From positions 1-44,274 of the forward strand of contig PKTF01000404.1 of NCBI GenBank assembly GCA_002869275.1: a DNA stretch of 44,274 nucleotides, in the 5' to 3' direction. The notes below the pieces were generated by a model, which worked only from the letters and a program-made list of their open reading frames with translations, was not told the DNA's origin and searched no databases. This document shows positions 8,507-17,597 of the stretch, piece after piece. This DNA comes from Ignavibacteria bacterium. GTDB taxonomy: Bacteria; Bacteroidota; Ignavibacteria; SZUA-365. Position 1 is the stretch's first letter, and every line of letters starts with the position of its first letter. A program made the translations under genes and the position numbers.

Positions 8507-8904
8507 TGCAGGTCCCAAGATTCTGGAGAGAAATCCCCCGCTATTATCGGCTCGAGGCCGGTAAATGCTCGGGCTGCGGTACAATCGCATTACCTCCTCG
8601 ACTGGTGTGCGCCGATTGTGCCGGACGAGAATTCGAAACGGTCACGCTCTCGGGCCGCGGAACGCTGCAGACGTTCACCATCATCCGCATTCCACCCGAG
8701 GGTTTCGGCGACCAGGCCCCCTATGCCATCGGCATCGTGGAGATGGAAGAAGGTGTGCGCCTGATGGCGCAGATCACGGACTGCGACGTCGAGCAGCTCG
8801 GAATCGGAGACAGGCTGGTAACGAAGTTCCGAAGAATTCGCGAGGAAGGATTTACCGGCGTCATCATGTACGGCTATAAATTCGTACCCGACGTCGGACT
8901 GTAA
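8506..8904 (+). CDS. DUF35 Zn-ribbon/OB-fold protein, scaffold of the thiolase/HMGCS complex
   Basis: This 132-residue protein has a rubredoxin-like zinc ribbon (Cys21, Cys24, Cys35, Cys38 in two CxxC pairs) followed by an OB-fold (about residues 45-130, beginning with the G-x-L-x-x-F-T pattern). In the archaeal complex the DUF35 protein bridges thiolase and HMG-CoA synthase and presents a shared CoA site, so the thiolase step is driven by the next one. Here it is the third gene of the same operon, preceded by GGAGG (8494-8498) and overlapping the thiolase stop by one base. It ends 6 nt from the convergent stop of the heparinase-like gene. Confidence 0.88.
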   Translation: MQVPRFWREIPRYYRLEAGKCSGCGTIALPPRLVCADCAGREFETVTLSGRGTLQTFTIIRIPPEGFGDQAPYAIGIVEMEEGVRLMAQITDCDVEQLGIGDRLVTKFRRIREEGFTGVIMYGYKFVPDVGL

Positions 8905-8917
8905 CCTGGATTACAGT
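8898..8917. terminator. palindrome holding both convergent stop codons
   Basis: ACTGTAA (8898-8904) and TTACAGT (8911-8917) are exact inverted repeats around a 6-nt loop. The plus-strand TAA of the DUF35 gene and the minus-strand TAA of the heparinase-like gene sit in the two arms. An extra CGGAC/GTCCG pairing further out could lengthen the stem with a bulge. This is the only candidate element for ending transcription of either operon here; it lacks a long T run. Confidence 0.4.
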
Positions 8918-10764
8918 TTCGGTCCGATCTGCAGTTCCGGCAGACCCGGCCGCTGAATATGAACGGTTTCCCCATCGTCGTCAAAGCGAATGGGCAGATC
9001 GGTCACTCCGATGAGAAACACCACGGCACTCAGCTGCGGCATGAGTGCGCGGTTCTGCAGTATGACAGACTGCCGGGACTGTTTTTCACCGAAGGCCGGG
9101 TAGCATTCGGTTTCCTGGATGATCAAGGATTCGGGGCCGAGCGTCTGCATGATGACTGTGGCATCGCCAAGGCGGATATCGACGCGTCCGGTTGTCGCGG
9201 CAATGTCGGCGTCGGGATGGAAATGGAAAAAGCTGCGATACTGATGCGTACCCTTTCCGTGCAGCCAGTCGATCACCGCGATCCACTCGTCTCCACCCAT
9301 CACCACCGCGCGTTCGTGTGTCACCGGCTTGGCGAGTCGGCGATACCCGTCATGCGCCCCGTGCAGCACCGTAATGCCGTCCACCTCTTCATGCGAGGCA
9401 TGAAGGATCTTTGCCCTCCGGCCCACCCGGAAGCTTTTCCATACCTCAGACTGCTCCACCCCGTCAATTTCCACGGTACTGTGTGCCGCCGTGCTGCGTG
9501 AATAACTGCGTTCACGGGATTCACGGTAATGGAACACGCCGGTGTCGGTTACCAGGCGCCGATTATCGAGCGACCACTCGAAGCCCAGGGTGTCGCAATG
9601 CGCATGACCGGGCTGATAATCAGGACCGACGTTCCCTGCGTCGAACACGATCCAGTTCCGTGCACTACTCGCGGTCAGGAGTCCCGAGACATTCGCGGGC
9701 TTTTCCGACGCCGCGGCCCGCGGCTGATGCGCATCGGGTAAAGTCCACTCCATCTCAGCACAGAGCTGTGTACCCCGCTGCAACACCTCACCGGTGCGAA
9801 GGAAGAAGCTCCTGGTGCTGTCGTTGAAATACGGGATCTCACCATCGGGATGGCGCATGCGTTCGAGGAAGGCCGTCATCGATGCGGCCGCCTGCGCGAG
9901 TTCTTCCGGGACTGCACTCTCTGCCATCGCGATGGCTTCCGCCATATCGAGAACGTCGCTGAGCATGGACACATGGTACATCGGACTCCGTTCAAAATGA
10001 CATCCATCCGCCAGCACCTGTTCGCGCAATTCACGACCGAGCAGCTTGAGCCCGATCCGCCGCGCCTGCGCGCCGGTTTTCGTATCGAGGAAGAGTCCGG
10101 ACAACACCATCGCCTTGATGTTGCGCAGCAGGTGGTTGGCCATGGTTCCCTTCTCCAGGTTGCGCAGCAGAGAGCGCGTCATGGCTTCCACTCCCCTTGC
10201 AAGCTGTTTCAGATCTGCTTCCTCCGCGGTTCGACCGGACTCCAGCGCCCTCGTATACAGCCGTATCCACGCTTCGATACGAATTGAAAGTACGTACGGA
10301 TGCCAGGAGCTGCGGCGGACGCCCGTTCCGGTGGCGGGGTAAAGACGTTCCCAGTCCGCGGTGAAACGCAGAGCCTCATCGAGAAGCCCGGGAGCTGCAT
10401 CCTCCCTGTCGAGCAGTGCGAGCAGATAGTCATGGTAACCGAAGTGAAACTGCCACAGCAGAGGCTGTCCGGCCACGGCCGACCGGATGGATCCGTCGTC
10501 CGTCGGCAGCGTGAGCACATCCTTGAGGAAACTGAAGCGCCGGGCATTGAGGTCGATGTCTTCACAGTGGTAACGCGACCCCAGCCGTGCGATCGGCGAC
10601 ACCGAAGCATCCTCGCGCACATCTGTCATGAGCTTCGAGGTGAGGCCGGTGCGATCGAGCAATGAGACAAGTCCGCCTTTCACGGTCCGATGTACACGCC
10701 AGTAAATCATCGACGGACGAAGATGAACGAGAGACCAGAAGACAACAGGCAGATTCGTGGCCAT
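8911..10764 (-). CDS. heparinase II/III family polysaccharide lyase-like protein
   Basis: This 617-residue protein has the heparinase II/III layout: an alpha/alpha-toroid (about residues 60-340; note NHLLRN 210-215 and RSPMYH 259-264) and a beta-sandwich beginning near residue 360 with the family signature PGHAHCDTLGFEW (385-397). These positions carry the Asn/Tyr/His residues used for lyase chemistry in the family. There is no signal peptide, which is common for versions encoded in exopolysaccharide clusters. It is the last gene of the EPS operon and may trim or remodel the glycan, or clear misrouted polymer. The start has only a distant AAGGA site, so the exact N-terminus is less certain. 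It converges with the HMG-CoA operon. Confidence 0.85.
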   Translation of the reverse strand: MATNLPVVFWSLVHLRPSMIYWRVHRTVKGGLVSLLDRTGLTSKLMTDVREDASVSPIARLGSRYHCEDIDLNARRFSFLKDVLTLPTDDGSIRSAVAGQPLLWQFHFGYHDYLLALLDREDAAPGLLDEALRFTADWERLYPATGTGVRRSSWHPYVLSIRIEAWIRLYTRALESGRTAEEADLKQLARGVEAMTRSLLRNLEKGTMANHLLRNIKAMVLSGLFLDTKTGAQARRIGLKLLGRELREQVLADGCHFERSPMYHVSMLSDVLDMAEAIAMAESAVPEELAQAAASMTAFLERMRHPDGEIPYFNDSTRSFFLRTGEVLQRGTQLCAEMEWTLPDAHQPRAAASEKPANVSGLLTASSARNWIVFDAGNVGPDYQPGHAHCDTLGFEWSLDNRRLVTDTGVFHYRESRERSYSRSTAAHSTVEIDGVEQSEVWKSFRVGRRAKILHASHEEVDGITVLHGAHDGYRRLAKPVTHERAVVMGGDEWIAVIDWLHGKGTHQYRSFFHFHPDADIAATTGRVDIRLGDATVIMQTLGPESLIIQETECYPAFGEKQSRQSVILQNRALMPQLSAVVFLIGVTDLPIRFDDDGETVHIQRPGLPELQIGPKL

Positions 10765-10799
10765 AGAGTTTCAGTTTCCTTGTATCATGGGAAGCGCGT

Positions 10800-12281
10800 T
10801 TATCCGCGCAGGCGCTGCCTCGCCTTCGGCGAAAAGGCCAGCAGCAGCAATGCTCCGACAAAAGACAAAAGGCTTGCGTCGAAACAGATATTTGCAAGAT
10901 ACAGATGTTTGAGCAGATCCCGCTGCCCATCTCCGAACACCTGCATCCACAGTTCGGCGAGTGTCGCCAGAGCGAGCACGACAGTCACACGCGCAAATGT
11001 CGACAGCAGCCGGTGCCGTGCATTCCACAACGGCAGTGGCAGCAGCGCGAGGAGAACCAGGACGATGATCAGGGCATACCCTCTCGGGAAGATGTTGCGC
11101 TTCAATGTCGTCCAGACACTCAGGGGCGTTGCTGTTGCAGCCGTTGCAGGGAGCCATGCAGACCAGGGACGCGAGGTGCCGGGGTCGTTGTACAGCACGC
11201 GTTTCGACAGGTGTGTCAGCTGCGAGCGTTGCATGCTGTCCGCGGCAAACACCAGCATATCCCATGCGATTCCCGGTTCATGCGCGATGATGTCGAGCGC
11301 GACTCGATGGTTCATTTTCGGACGGTAGCGTTCCATTGCCTCAATCCCTTCATCACAAAAGGCGTGATAGCCGATGTATTTCGCACCGTCTCCCATGCTC
11401 AGCCGGTCGAGATGTTCCTGCGGACGGTCGCTGAACACGAGCGCGCCGCAGTAAATGCTCTGATAGGCGTTGACGATACGCGAGTGATACAACGTTGCCT
11501 GCAGCAGCGAAAAACCTACTGGCAGAGCGACGATGAAAAGGGCGTATGAAATCACGCGGCGTGGGCGCTGCCTGAGCGATTCCCACGGCAGCAGCAGCAG
11601 CGCGCCGACCAGTGCCCAGTGCACGTTGCTCAGCTTGGCCGTGGTCATGAAGAACACCGCCAGCATGGACAACCAGGGTCGCGCTCTGCTGTGTCCCTTT
11701 CCACGATAGTAGGCGGAAGCGATGAGAATGAGCAGTAGTCCGATCAGGGATGCCGGTTCCTGGAAGAGGCTGGTGAAGTAGGCGATGTAGTCGGTGTTGA
11801 AGCCGATAAGAACCAGCGGGATCCCGGGAACGAGATACAGCACCGGGGCAGCGGTCTCCGCCTCGCGGTCGACCCATCGCAAAAAGAGCCAGACGAACAA
11901 CAGTACCACCAGCCGCGGCGTCACCGAGATGAATGGGAGGTACAGCGTATCATGCGAGTACAGCAGCAGATTGAGAAACAGTCCGGGAAGCCATACCAGG
12001 AGAATCGAACTGAGCCAGCGGCCGGTCATCGGAAAGTCGAGCTTCCAGAACATCGGCAGGTGCTTGAAGAAACGTTCTTCATGTGCCTGCGTCCCTTCGG
12101 CCGGCCAGTTTTCGACAAAGCCGCTCGGAGCCGAGGTCATCCAGACCATGAGGCGCGAGTAGTCACCGCTATCCGCGAGTCCCACATGCAGCTGCACGGC
12201 GCTTCCGACGAGCAGGATTCCAAGCAGGATGATTTTGAAGGCGCGTCGTGCGCGCGGAACTGCTGCTGCGGGTTTCATCAC
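10800..12281 (-). CDS. polytopic membrane protein, GT-C-like glycosyltransferase candidate
   Basis: This 493-residue integral membrane protein has about ten hydrophobic segments. Soon after the first membrane segment is a DSGDYSRLM motif (about residues 37-45), an acidic first-loop motif of the kind seen in GT-C glycosyltransferases that use lipid-linked sugars. A large non-membrane loop lies at about 270-360. It overlaps the asparagine-synthase-like gene upstream by 4 nt (ATGA) and sits inside the EPS operon, which supports a role in glycan assembly or modification. The resemblance to WsfD-type hexose transferases is an impression from the motif, not a tested match. A membrane protein of unknown function remains possible. 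Confidence 0.6.
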   Translation of the reverse strand: MMKPAAAVPRARRAFKIILLGILLVGSAVQLHVGLADSGDYSRLMVWMTSAPSGFVENWPAEGTQAHEERFFKHLPMFWKLDFPMTGRWLSSILLVWLPGLFLNLLLYSHDTLYLPFISVTPRLVVLLFVWLFLRWVDREAETAAPVLYLVPGIPLVLIGFNTDYIAYFTSLFQEPASLIGLLLILIASAYYRGKGHSRARPWLSMLAVFFMTTAKLSNVHWALVGALLLLPWESLRQRPRRVISYALFIVALPVGFSLLQATLYHSRIVNAYQSIYCGALVFSDRPQEHLDRLSMGDGAKYIGYHAFCDEGIEAMERYRPKMNHRVALDIIAHEPGIAWDMLVFAADSMQRSQLTHLSKRVLYNDPGTSRPWSAWLPATAATATPLSVWTTLKRNIFPRGYALIIVLVLLALLPLPLWNARHRLLSTFARVTVVLALATLAELWMQVFGDGQRDLLKHLYLANICFDASLLSFVGALLLLAFSPKARQRLRG

Positions 12282-14245
12282 GCGTTATCCTTTGATGCGA
12301 CATTCGGGAGTGCGTCGGGATCCGCCGTCGGAGTCCAGTCTCGGTGATCGGCAAACTGCTGCATCCAGTGCTCAAAGACCAGCAGGGTCCACAGCTGCAT
12401 GCCATGTTCGCTGCGTCCCTCTGCGTTGGCATCGATCATGTGTTCGATGCGGGCGGACGAAAACAGTCCACGTGCGCGGGCAGTTTCCCCGAGCAGGATT
12501 TCGCGCGTATACTCGCGTAGGCTGTCACGCATCCACCCACGGACGGGCGGGCTGTAACCGGTTTTCGGCCGCTGGAGGATCTGATCGGGAATACGTCCTT
12601 TCCATGCGCTGCGCAGAAGCACCTTGCGTTCGTCACGGCCTCTGATTTTATCCTCATCGGGAAGCATCATGGAGTATTCGACGAGCCGGTGATCGAGATA
12701 CGGAACGCGCATCTCCACCGCGTTGGCCATGCTCGTCTTGTCCATGTTTTCGAGATTCAGTTCCGGAAGAAACGTGCAGAGATCCACGGCCAGCATACGC
12801 GAAAGCGGCGACAGTCCGTCGGCCTGCGCGAAGAGCTCATTGTGGAATCCGTACAGGGATTCCTCGTCTGCATGTCGCTGCAGGTCGGACGTGAGCAGCG
12901 CATGAATTTCCTGTTCCCTCCAGTAGGAGGAATACCCGAGAAAGCGATCGCGGAAAGGTCGGTGCAGGTGCGCCAGGAGCTGCGCCGGCCGGCGGCCGCG
13001 TTCGGCGGAAAGAAGTCCGCTGCGCATTGCGGCCGAAACGCCAACCGACGCCGCGCGCATGAGAGGTGCGGGCAGCCAGCGCATCGATTCCCCGAGCAGC
13101 ACTGCGGGGTAGCGCGGGTAGCCGGCGAAAATTTCATCCGCACCCATGCCGCTCAGCAGCACTGTCATATTCTTCCGGGCAAGGCGTGTCAGGGCGAGGT
13201 TGGTGACGATTGTCGGATCCGCCAGTGGTTCGTCGCAATGCCAGACGGCTTCGGGAAGCAGGTCAGAGACCGCCGCTTCCAGCACACCTTCATCCAGCGA
13301 CACTCCGAAGGCCTCCGCAGCCATGCGGGCGTAGGGCAGGTCGTCCTGAAACACGTCGCGTGCCCGGCTTTCCCGTGTGTATGTCGCGGTAAATGCCTGC
13401 GGCACGTTGCCATGAGCCGACATCTCGGCGAGCATGATGGTCGAATCCACTCCGCCACTGAGCAGCAGTCCGAGCGGCACGTCACTCACCAGCTGTTCGC
13501 GCACCGCATTGCCCAGCAGAGATCGAAGCTCCTCCTCGCGCTCTTCCCTGCCCAGTGATGTTTGTGCGATCTGTTTCCATCGCGCTACCGGATCCCAGTA
13601 CCGGGTTGTCATGAGACGCCCGTCACGCCATACCGCGCGTGTCCCCGGCTCCAGTTTACTGATTCCCGAAAACAGGGTTTCGTTTCCGGGGATCCAGAGG
13701 AAGGCGAGGTAACGCGGGAGCAGGCGGAAGTCGGGCTGTCGGGTTTGCGGCAGTACGGCGGCGAGTGCCTTCGCCTCGGACGCGAAATACAGCGTCTCGT
13801 TGTGCTCGGTGTAATAGAGCGGTTTGATCCCAAGGTGGTCGCGCACGAGCAGCAGCCTGCGTTCGACCGTGTCATAGAAGGCAAAAGCGAACTGTCCGAC
13901 GAGCCTGTCGGTTACCTTGTCACCCCACTCGACGCAGGCGTGCAGCAGCACCTCGGAATCGCTTTCGCTGCGAAACTGATATCCCGCCGCGATGAGTTCG
14001 CTGCGCAATTCGCGATAGTTAAAGATCTCACCGTTGAATGCGAGCACCCAGCGTCCGTCGGAGGAGAGCATGGGCTGACGCGCGTTGTCGGAAAGATCGA
14101 TAATCTTCAGCCGGCGATGTCCCAGACCGGCTTCCGGACCGGTCCACACCGCCCCGTCATCCGGGCCGCGGTGGACGAGCATCTGCGTCATGACGCGCAG
14201 CGCCTGTTCGTCGACGGATCCGATCATGCCGGCGATACCGCACAT
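12278..14245 (-). CDS. asnB: asparagine synthase (glutamine-hydrolysing)-like amidotransferase
   Basis: This 655-residue two-domain enzyme begins MCGIAG, so Cys2 is the N-terminal nucleophile of the class II glutaminase domain (to about residue 200). The synthetase domain contains the PP-loop SGGVDS (263-268) that binds ATP. Housekeeping AsnB makes asparagine from aspartate and glutamine. Copies embedded in polysaccharide clusters, as here, are thought to amidate a sugar acid or amino-acid substituent; the sequence cannot separate the two. Its end overlaps the next gene by 4 nt, and 46 nt separate its start from the preceding glycosyltransferase. Confidence 0.88.
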   Translation of the reverse strand: MCGIAGMIGSVDEQALRVMTQMLVHRGPDDGAVWTGPEAGLGHRRLKIIDLSDNARQPMLSSDGRWVLAFNGEIFNYRELRSELIAAGYQFRSESDSEVLLHACVEWGDKVTDRLVGQFAFAFYDTVERRLLLVRDHLGIKPLYYTEHNETLYFASEAKALAAVLPQTRQPDFRLLPRYLAFLWIPGNETLFSGISKLEPGTRAVWRDGRLMTTRYWDPVARWKQIAQTSLGREEREEELRSLLGNAVREQLVSDVPLGLLLSGGVDSTIMLAEMSAHGNVPQAFTATYTRESRARDVFQDDLPYARMAAEAFGVSLDEGVLEAAVSDLLPEAVWHCDEPLADPTIVTNLALTRLARKNMTVLLSGMGADEIFAGYPRYPAVLLGESMRWLPAPLMRAASVGVSAAMRSGLLSAERGRRPAQLLAHLHRPFRDRFLGYSSYWREQEIHALLTSDLQRHADEESLYGFHNELFAQADGLSPLSRMLAVDLCTFLPELNLENMDKTSMANAVEMRVPYLDHRLVEYSMMLPDEDKIRGRDERKVLLRSAWKGRIPDQILQRPKTGYSPPVRGWMRDSLREYTREILLGETARARGLFSSARIEHMIDANAEGRSEHGMQLWTLLVFEHWMQQFADHRDWTPTADPDALPNVASKDNA

Positions 14246-14291
14246 CAGGCGTCATGCCTCCGCAACTGGCTGCGTGCTGTGTCAGAAGTCC

Positions 14292-15470
14292 TCACGCGTC
14301 CTCCTTTTCGAGGCTGTCAAGTACGGCGCGAACCCGGTCCGAAGATGCATCCCAGGTTTCCTCCTGCACGAGCAGCCTGCGATGCCTGCGGCGCTCCTCG
14401 CTGTCGGTATCCATCGCTTCCTGGATGCGCTCGGCGAACTCTTCGGGATTTCGGGAAGTGAGTCCCTCCCCTTCATACGCTCGCTCCACCTCGATGATAT
14501 GCGGGGCCACCACGGGGAGTCCCAGCGCCAGGTATTCGCGGTACTTGATCGGACAGCCGTACATCGTGTAATCGGTCTGCTTGAAACTGATGATGCCCAC
14601 ATCGAAATGCACACCGTAGAGCGGGATCTCCTCGATCGGGAGGAAACCGGGATAATGCACGTTGGGCAGCGCTTCAATCTGCGAGACGTCGACCATTTTG
14701 CGGCCGAAGAACACGAATGACCATTCCGGATGGCTGGTAGCGAGTGCGTAGATCAGGTCGCGGTCATGCAGAGATTCGATCGAACCCCAGTAGCCGATGA
14801 TGGGACGCGACAACCCCTGCAGTTTTTCTGGGAGATACTCGCTGCGTTCGAGCGACGCATTGAGGAACACCGGATTGACGCCTTGCGGAATGTATTCCAC
14901 TCTACGGGCGATTTTCGATTCGCGTTCCTTGAGCCCGATCGACGCGCAGATGACCACGTCCGATGCGCGGAGCATTTCTTCATGGTCGTCGTTTCCGCGC
15001 ATGAACATCTGGTGGTCGAAACTGGAGTAAGACGGGTAGTCATCCTGCACGTAGTACACGCAGTGGCGATGCGGGATGGTCTTTCGCAGCAGCGCCGCCG
15101 TGGGGAGTCCCGCCCAGAACACGCCCGGCTGCATGCCCGCGCGTTTCATGGCGTAGCGTACCTGCATGGTGATCAGCCGGACGTTCAGCCGTCGCACCCA
15201 GCCGACGGACCACAGCGGTAGCAGCACCGGGGTCATGACCCAGACACCCTCGGATTTGCGGAGCCAGTATCGGAGGATGCTGCGGATTTTCCTGAACAGC
15301 CGTTTCAGCATGAAGGGTGAACTTGTGCCGGGGAAACCCACCCCGATGCTGTTGACGAAGAGGACCGTCCACCCCTGCCGCGCGAGATAGCGGGTCCACT
15401 GTTTCTCGGTCAGCGGATTGTGCAGCCACCAGTCATTGCCGGCAAAACAGACGAGAGATTTATTCTGCAT
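14292..15470 (-). CDS. GT4 family glycosyltransferase
   Basis: This 392-residue GT-B fold glycosyltransferase is probably cytoplasmic or peripheral on the inner membrane. The C-terminal Rossmann domain carries the usual donor-site region (IKYREYLALGLPVVAP, about residues 295-310) and the PIIGYWGS strand at its beginning. The start at 15470 (MQNKS) lies inside the 3' end of the previous gene (11-nt overlap) without a good ribosome-binding site, consistent with translational coupling. An upstream in-frame start would extend far into the previous gene and adds non-homologous sequence. It is expected to add one sugar to the EPS repeat unit; donor and acceptor are unknown. Confidence 0.85.
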   Translation of the reverse strand: MQNKSLVCFAGNDWWLHNPLTEKQWTRYLARQGWTVLFVNSIGVGFPGTSSPFMLKRLFRKIRSILRYWLRKSEGVWVMTPVLLPLWSVGWVRRLNVRLITMQVRYAMKRAGMQPGVFWAGLPTAALLRKTIPHRHCVYYVQDDYPSYSSFDHQMFMRGNDDHEEMLRASDVVICASIGLKERESKIARRVEYIPQGVNPVFLNASLERSEYLPEKLQGLSRPIIGYWGSIESLHDRDLIYALATSHPEWSFVFFGRKMVDVSQIEALPNVHYPGFLPIEEIPLYGVHFDVGIISFKQTDYTMYGCPIKYREYLALGLPVVAPHIIEVERAYEGEGLTSRNPEEFAERIQEAMDTDSEERRRHRRLLVQEETWDASSDRVRAVLDSLEKEDA

Positions 15471-16641
15471 GGTATGTATCGTAGAGTTCGTGATAGACGG
15501 AGCGGAGCACATCGGCCTGGTCGCTCCAGCGCCAGGTCTCGCGTGCGCGCCGGGCGATGACCTCACCCGGGATCAGGTCCGACGCCTGTTCGATGGCGCG
15601 GGCGATATCTTCGGGACGGGCCGGATCACAGCAATACCCGTACGCGCCGCCTTCGACGGCGGATTGGAGTCCCGGGAAAGCACTGGTGACGACGGGAAGC
15701 CCGGCGAACAGGTATTCGTACAGCTTGTTCGGTGCCGCGTAATAGTTGTTCCGACCCCGGTTACGGTACAGCAGCACCCCCACATCCGCTGACGCGGTGA
15801 AGGCGCGCAGGTCTTCGGGGTGCATCCAGTCGAGCAGATGCAGGCGCCCTCCGGACGCGCGTACCACTTCACGCAAATCGTTCATATACGCCTCCTCACC
15901 CAGCCCGATGAGTACGAGGTGAAAGCGCGAAGGCAGCTGCAACACGGCCTGCGCCAGCTCCAGCACGCAGCGTGTTTCACCGAGCAGGCCCTGGTACAGG
16001 ATACAGACTGCATTGTCGTCAACACCCAGATGTTCTCGCAGCAGCGTGCCGCGTTCGAAAACAGGCGGAGCATGAGGCACGTTCATGACCACGGCCGGCG
16101 GTCGCGGGGCACCGTATTCTTCATGGACGATCCGGGCGCGATTCGGTTCCGGGACGATGATGCGGTTCGCCCGGCGCACAGCGAAGCGCTCGAGCATGCT
16201 CCACAGCGGACGGAATGGAGCGAGCTGTTCGGCGGCCTCGGTCCAGAGTTCATGCGCATGGAAAACCACCGGAGTGCGACCGCGCAGCAGTTTGCCAAGA
16301 AGCGGCAGCACTGCGGGCATGTCATGCGCCACGATGATATCCGCCTGCACGCGCCGCAGTTCACTGTGCGCCCGCAACATGAATTCCTTGAAGCGGAGCA
16401 GCTTCAGAACTGGCGTCTGCCTGTCGGACCACTCCCTGCTGCGCATGCGCAGGCAGCGCAGATACACGTCCGGGATCTGTTTCGCAAGGTACTCCGGATC
16501 CTGATCGTAACCGGGGACGATCAGAGTCTGCCGCACCGCATCGGAAAGCGTACGCAGCTCAGCCATCAACGGCGAGAGCTTTCGAGCCTGTCCGAAGAAC
16601 ACGTGCGCGACATGCGGTGTGGCGTCCCGTAGCTCGCTCAT
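15460..16641 (-). CDS. GT4 family glycosyltransferase
   Basis: This 393-residue GT-B fold protein has an N-terminal domain with VVFHAHELW and a C-terminal donor-binding domain whose ADVGVLLY...APNKLYEYLFAGLPVV region is the classical GT4 motif with the conserved acidic residue. The start at 16641 (MSELRD) overlaps the stop of the upstream GT2 by 4 nt (ATGA); a longer in-frame reading to 16875 only translates the other gene's sequence. It is presumably another repeat-unit transferase of the EPS operon, acting on the lipid-linked intermediate at the cytoplasmic face. Confidence 0.87.
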   Translation of the reverse strand: MSELRDATPHVAHVFFGQARKLSPLMAELRTLSDAVRQTLIVPGYDQDPEYLAKQIPDVYLRCLRMRSREWSDRQTPVLKLLRFKEFMLRAHSELRRVQADIIVAHDMPAVLPLLGKLLRGRTPVVFHAHELWTEAAEQLAPFRPLWSMLERFAVRRANRIIVPEPNRARIVHEEYGAPRPPAVVMNVPHAPPVFERGTLLREHLGVDDNAVCILYQGLLGETRCVLELAQAVLQLPSRFHLVLIGLGEEAYMNDLREVVRASGGRLHLLDWMHPEDLRAFTASADVGVLLYRNRGRNNYYAAPNKLYEYLFAGLPVVTSAFPGLQSAVEGGAYGYCCDPARPEDIARAIEQASDLIPGEVIARRARETWRWSDQADVLRSVYHELYDTYHAE

Positions 16642-17597
16642 CGTGTTCTTCCCCCACGCGGACCGCGCAGGCGTCCGATCAGATATCCGGCGGACATGCT
16701 GATTTCCTTCAGCAGGATCAGCAGAAATCCGCCGATGCGTTCGCCCGGAGGCAGCATGTTCCAGTCGTATGATGGCGCCAGCCGGAATGCGTACATGAGC
16801 AGCGCCACGGGAAGAAACAGGAGCAGCCAGGGATACCAAAGAGCAGGAAGAAGGTGCAGAAAAACAAGCAGCCACTTCATTGCGGTCTTCAGGTAGCGTC
16901 CGGTGCTATTGCGCGCCTCCCCGTCTCCGAGTCCGTACAGGTAATGCTGGCGTACGTACTGCATGAGTGTGGGACGTGGATACCAGTGTACCAGGGCATC
17001 CCAGCGCGTGACGAAGCGCGCGCCCATATCACGCATGCGCCGCACCAGCGCGGTGTCTTCTCCGGCGAAGGTGAGGTGTTCGGGGTACAGTCCCGCGCGT
17101 TCCAGCGGCCCTCGCCTCGCGGCGAACGAACGTGAGGAAGGAAGAAAACTCTCGGGATCCTGCCGTGTGAGCGGGATCTCGGCCGCTCGCGTCCATCGCT
17201 GGATGCGCGTTTCACCGATGAGCGTATATCCCCCGCTCACCGCGTCGACCTCTGTCTCGTCGAGCAGCGGTGCCGTGATGCGCTCCAGCCACTCTGCTTC
17301 GATGATACAGCCGGCGTCCGTGAAGGCAAGGATGTCGTTCTTCGCGGCGCGGATGGCGCAATTCCTTCCCTGCGCGATATTGGCGCCTTCCTCAACGATC
17401 ACGCGCAGCGGCAGGTCTGCACCGAGTTCGCGGAAGCGTGCGACGGTATCATCGGTGGACCCGCCGTCGCAGATCACGATGTCATCCGGCTGCACGGTTT
17501 GGGCTCGCACACCATCGAGAAACAACGGCACGTGAGACGCTTCATTGCGCGTTGTGAGAATCAGGGAGACCGGTATGTGTCGTGGGGTATGCGTCAT
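16638..17597 (-). CDS. GT2 family glycosyltransferase with C-terminal membrane segments
   Basis: This 319-residue GT-A fold transferase shows SLILTTRNEA at the N-terminus, DGGSTDDT for nucleotide binding, a TDAGC metal-site strand, and FAGEDTALVRRM (catalytic base region). Two hydrophobic segments near residues 225-260 and a third near 285-300 anchor it in the inner membrane. I chose the ATG at 17597 because AGGA lies just upstream; the gene then overlaps the polymerase-like gene by 56 nt, longer than its neighbours' overlaps but with both reading frames intact. It is likely one of the sugar transferases of the EPS repeat unit. Confidence 0.87.
   Translation of the reverse strand: MTHTPRHIPVSLILTTRNEASHVPLFLDGVRAQTVQPDDIVICDGGSTDDTVARFRELGADLPLRVIVEEGANIAQGRNCAIRAAKNDILAFTDAGCIIEAEWLERITAPLLDETEVDAVSGGYTLIGETRIQRWTRAAEIPLTRQDPESFLPSSRSFAARRGPLERAGLYPEHLTFAGEDTALVRRMRDMGARFVTRWDALVHWYPRPTLMQYVRQHYLYGLGDGEARNSTGRYLKTAMKWLLVFLHLLPALWYPWLLLFLPVALLMYAFRLAPSYDWNMLPPGERIGGFLLILLKEISMSAGYLIGRLRGPRGGRTR

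Noticed and set aside
17542-17597. 56-nt overlap between GT2 and polymerase-like genes considered as a frameshift or assembly error
   Set aside because: Both frames are intact and each protein has a plausible terminus; overlaps of this size occur in tightly packed EPS operons.
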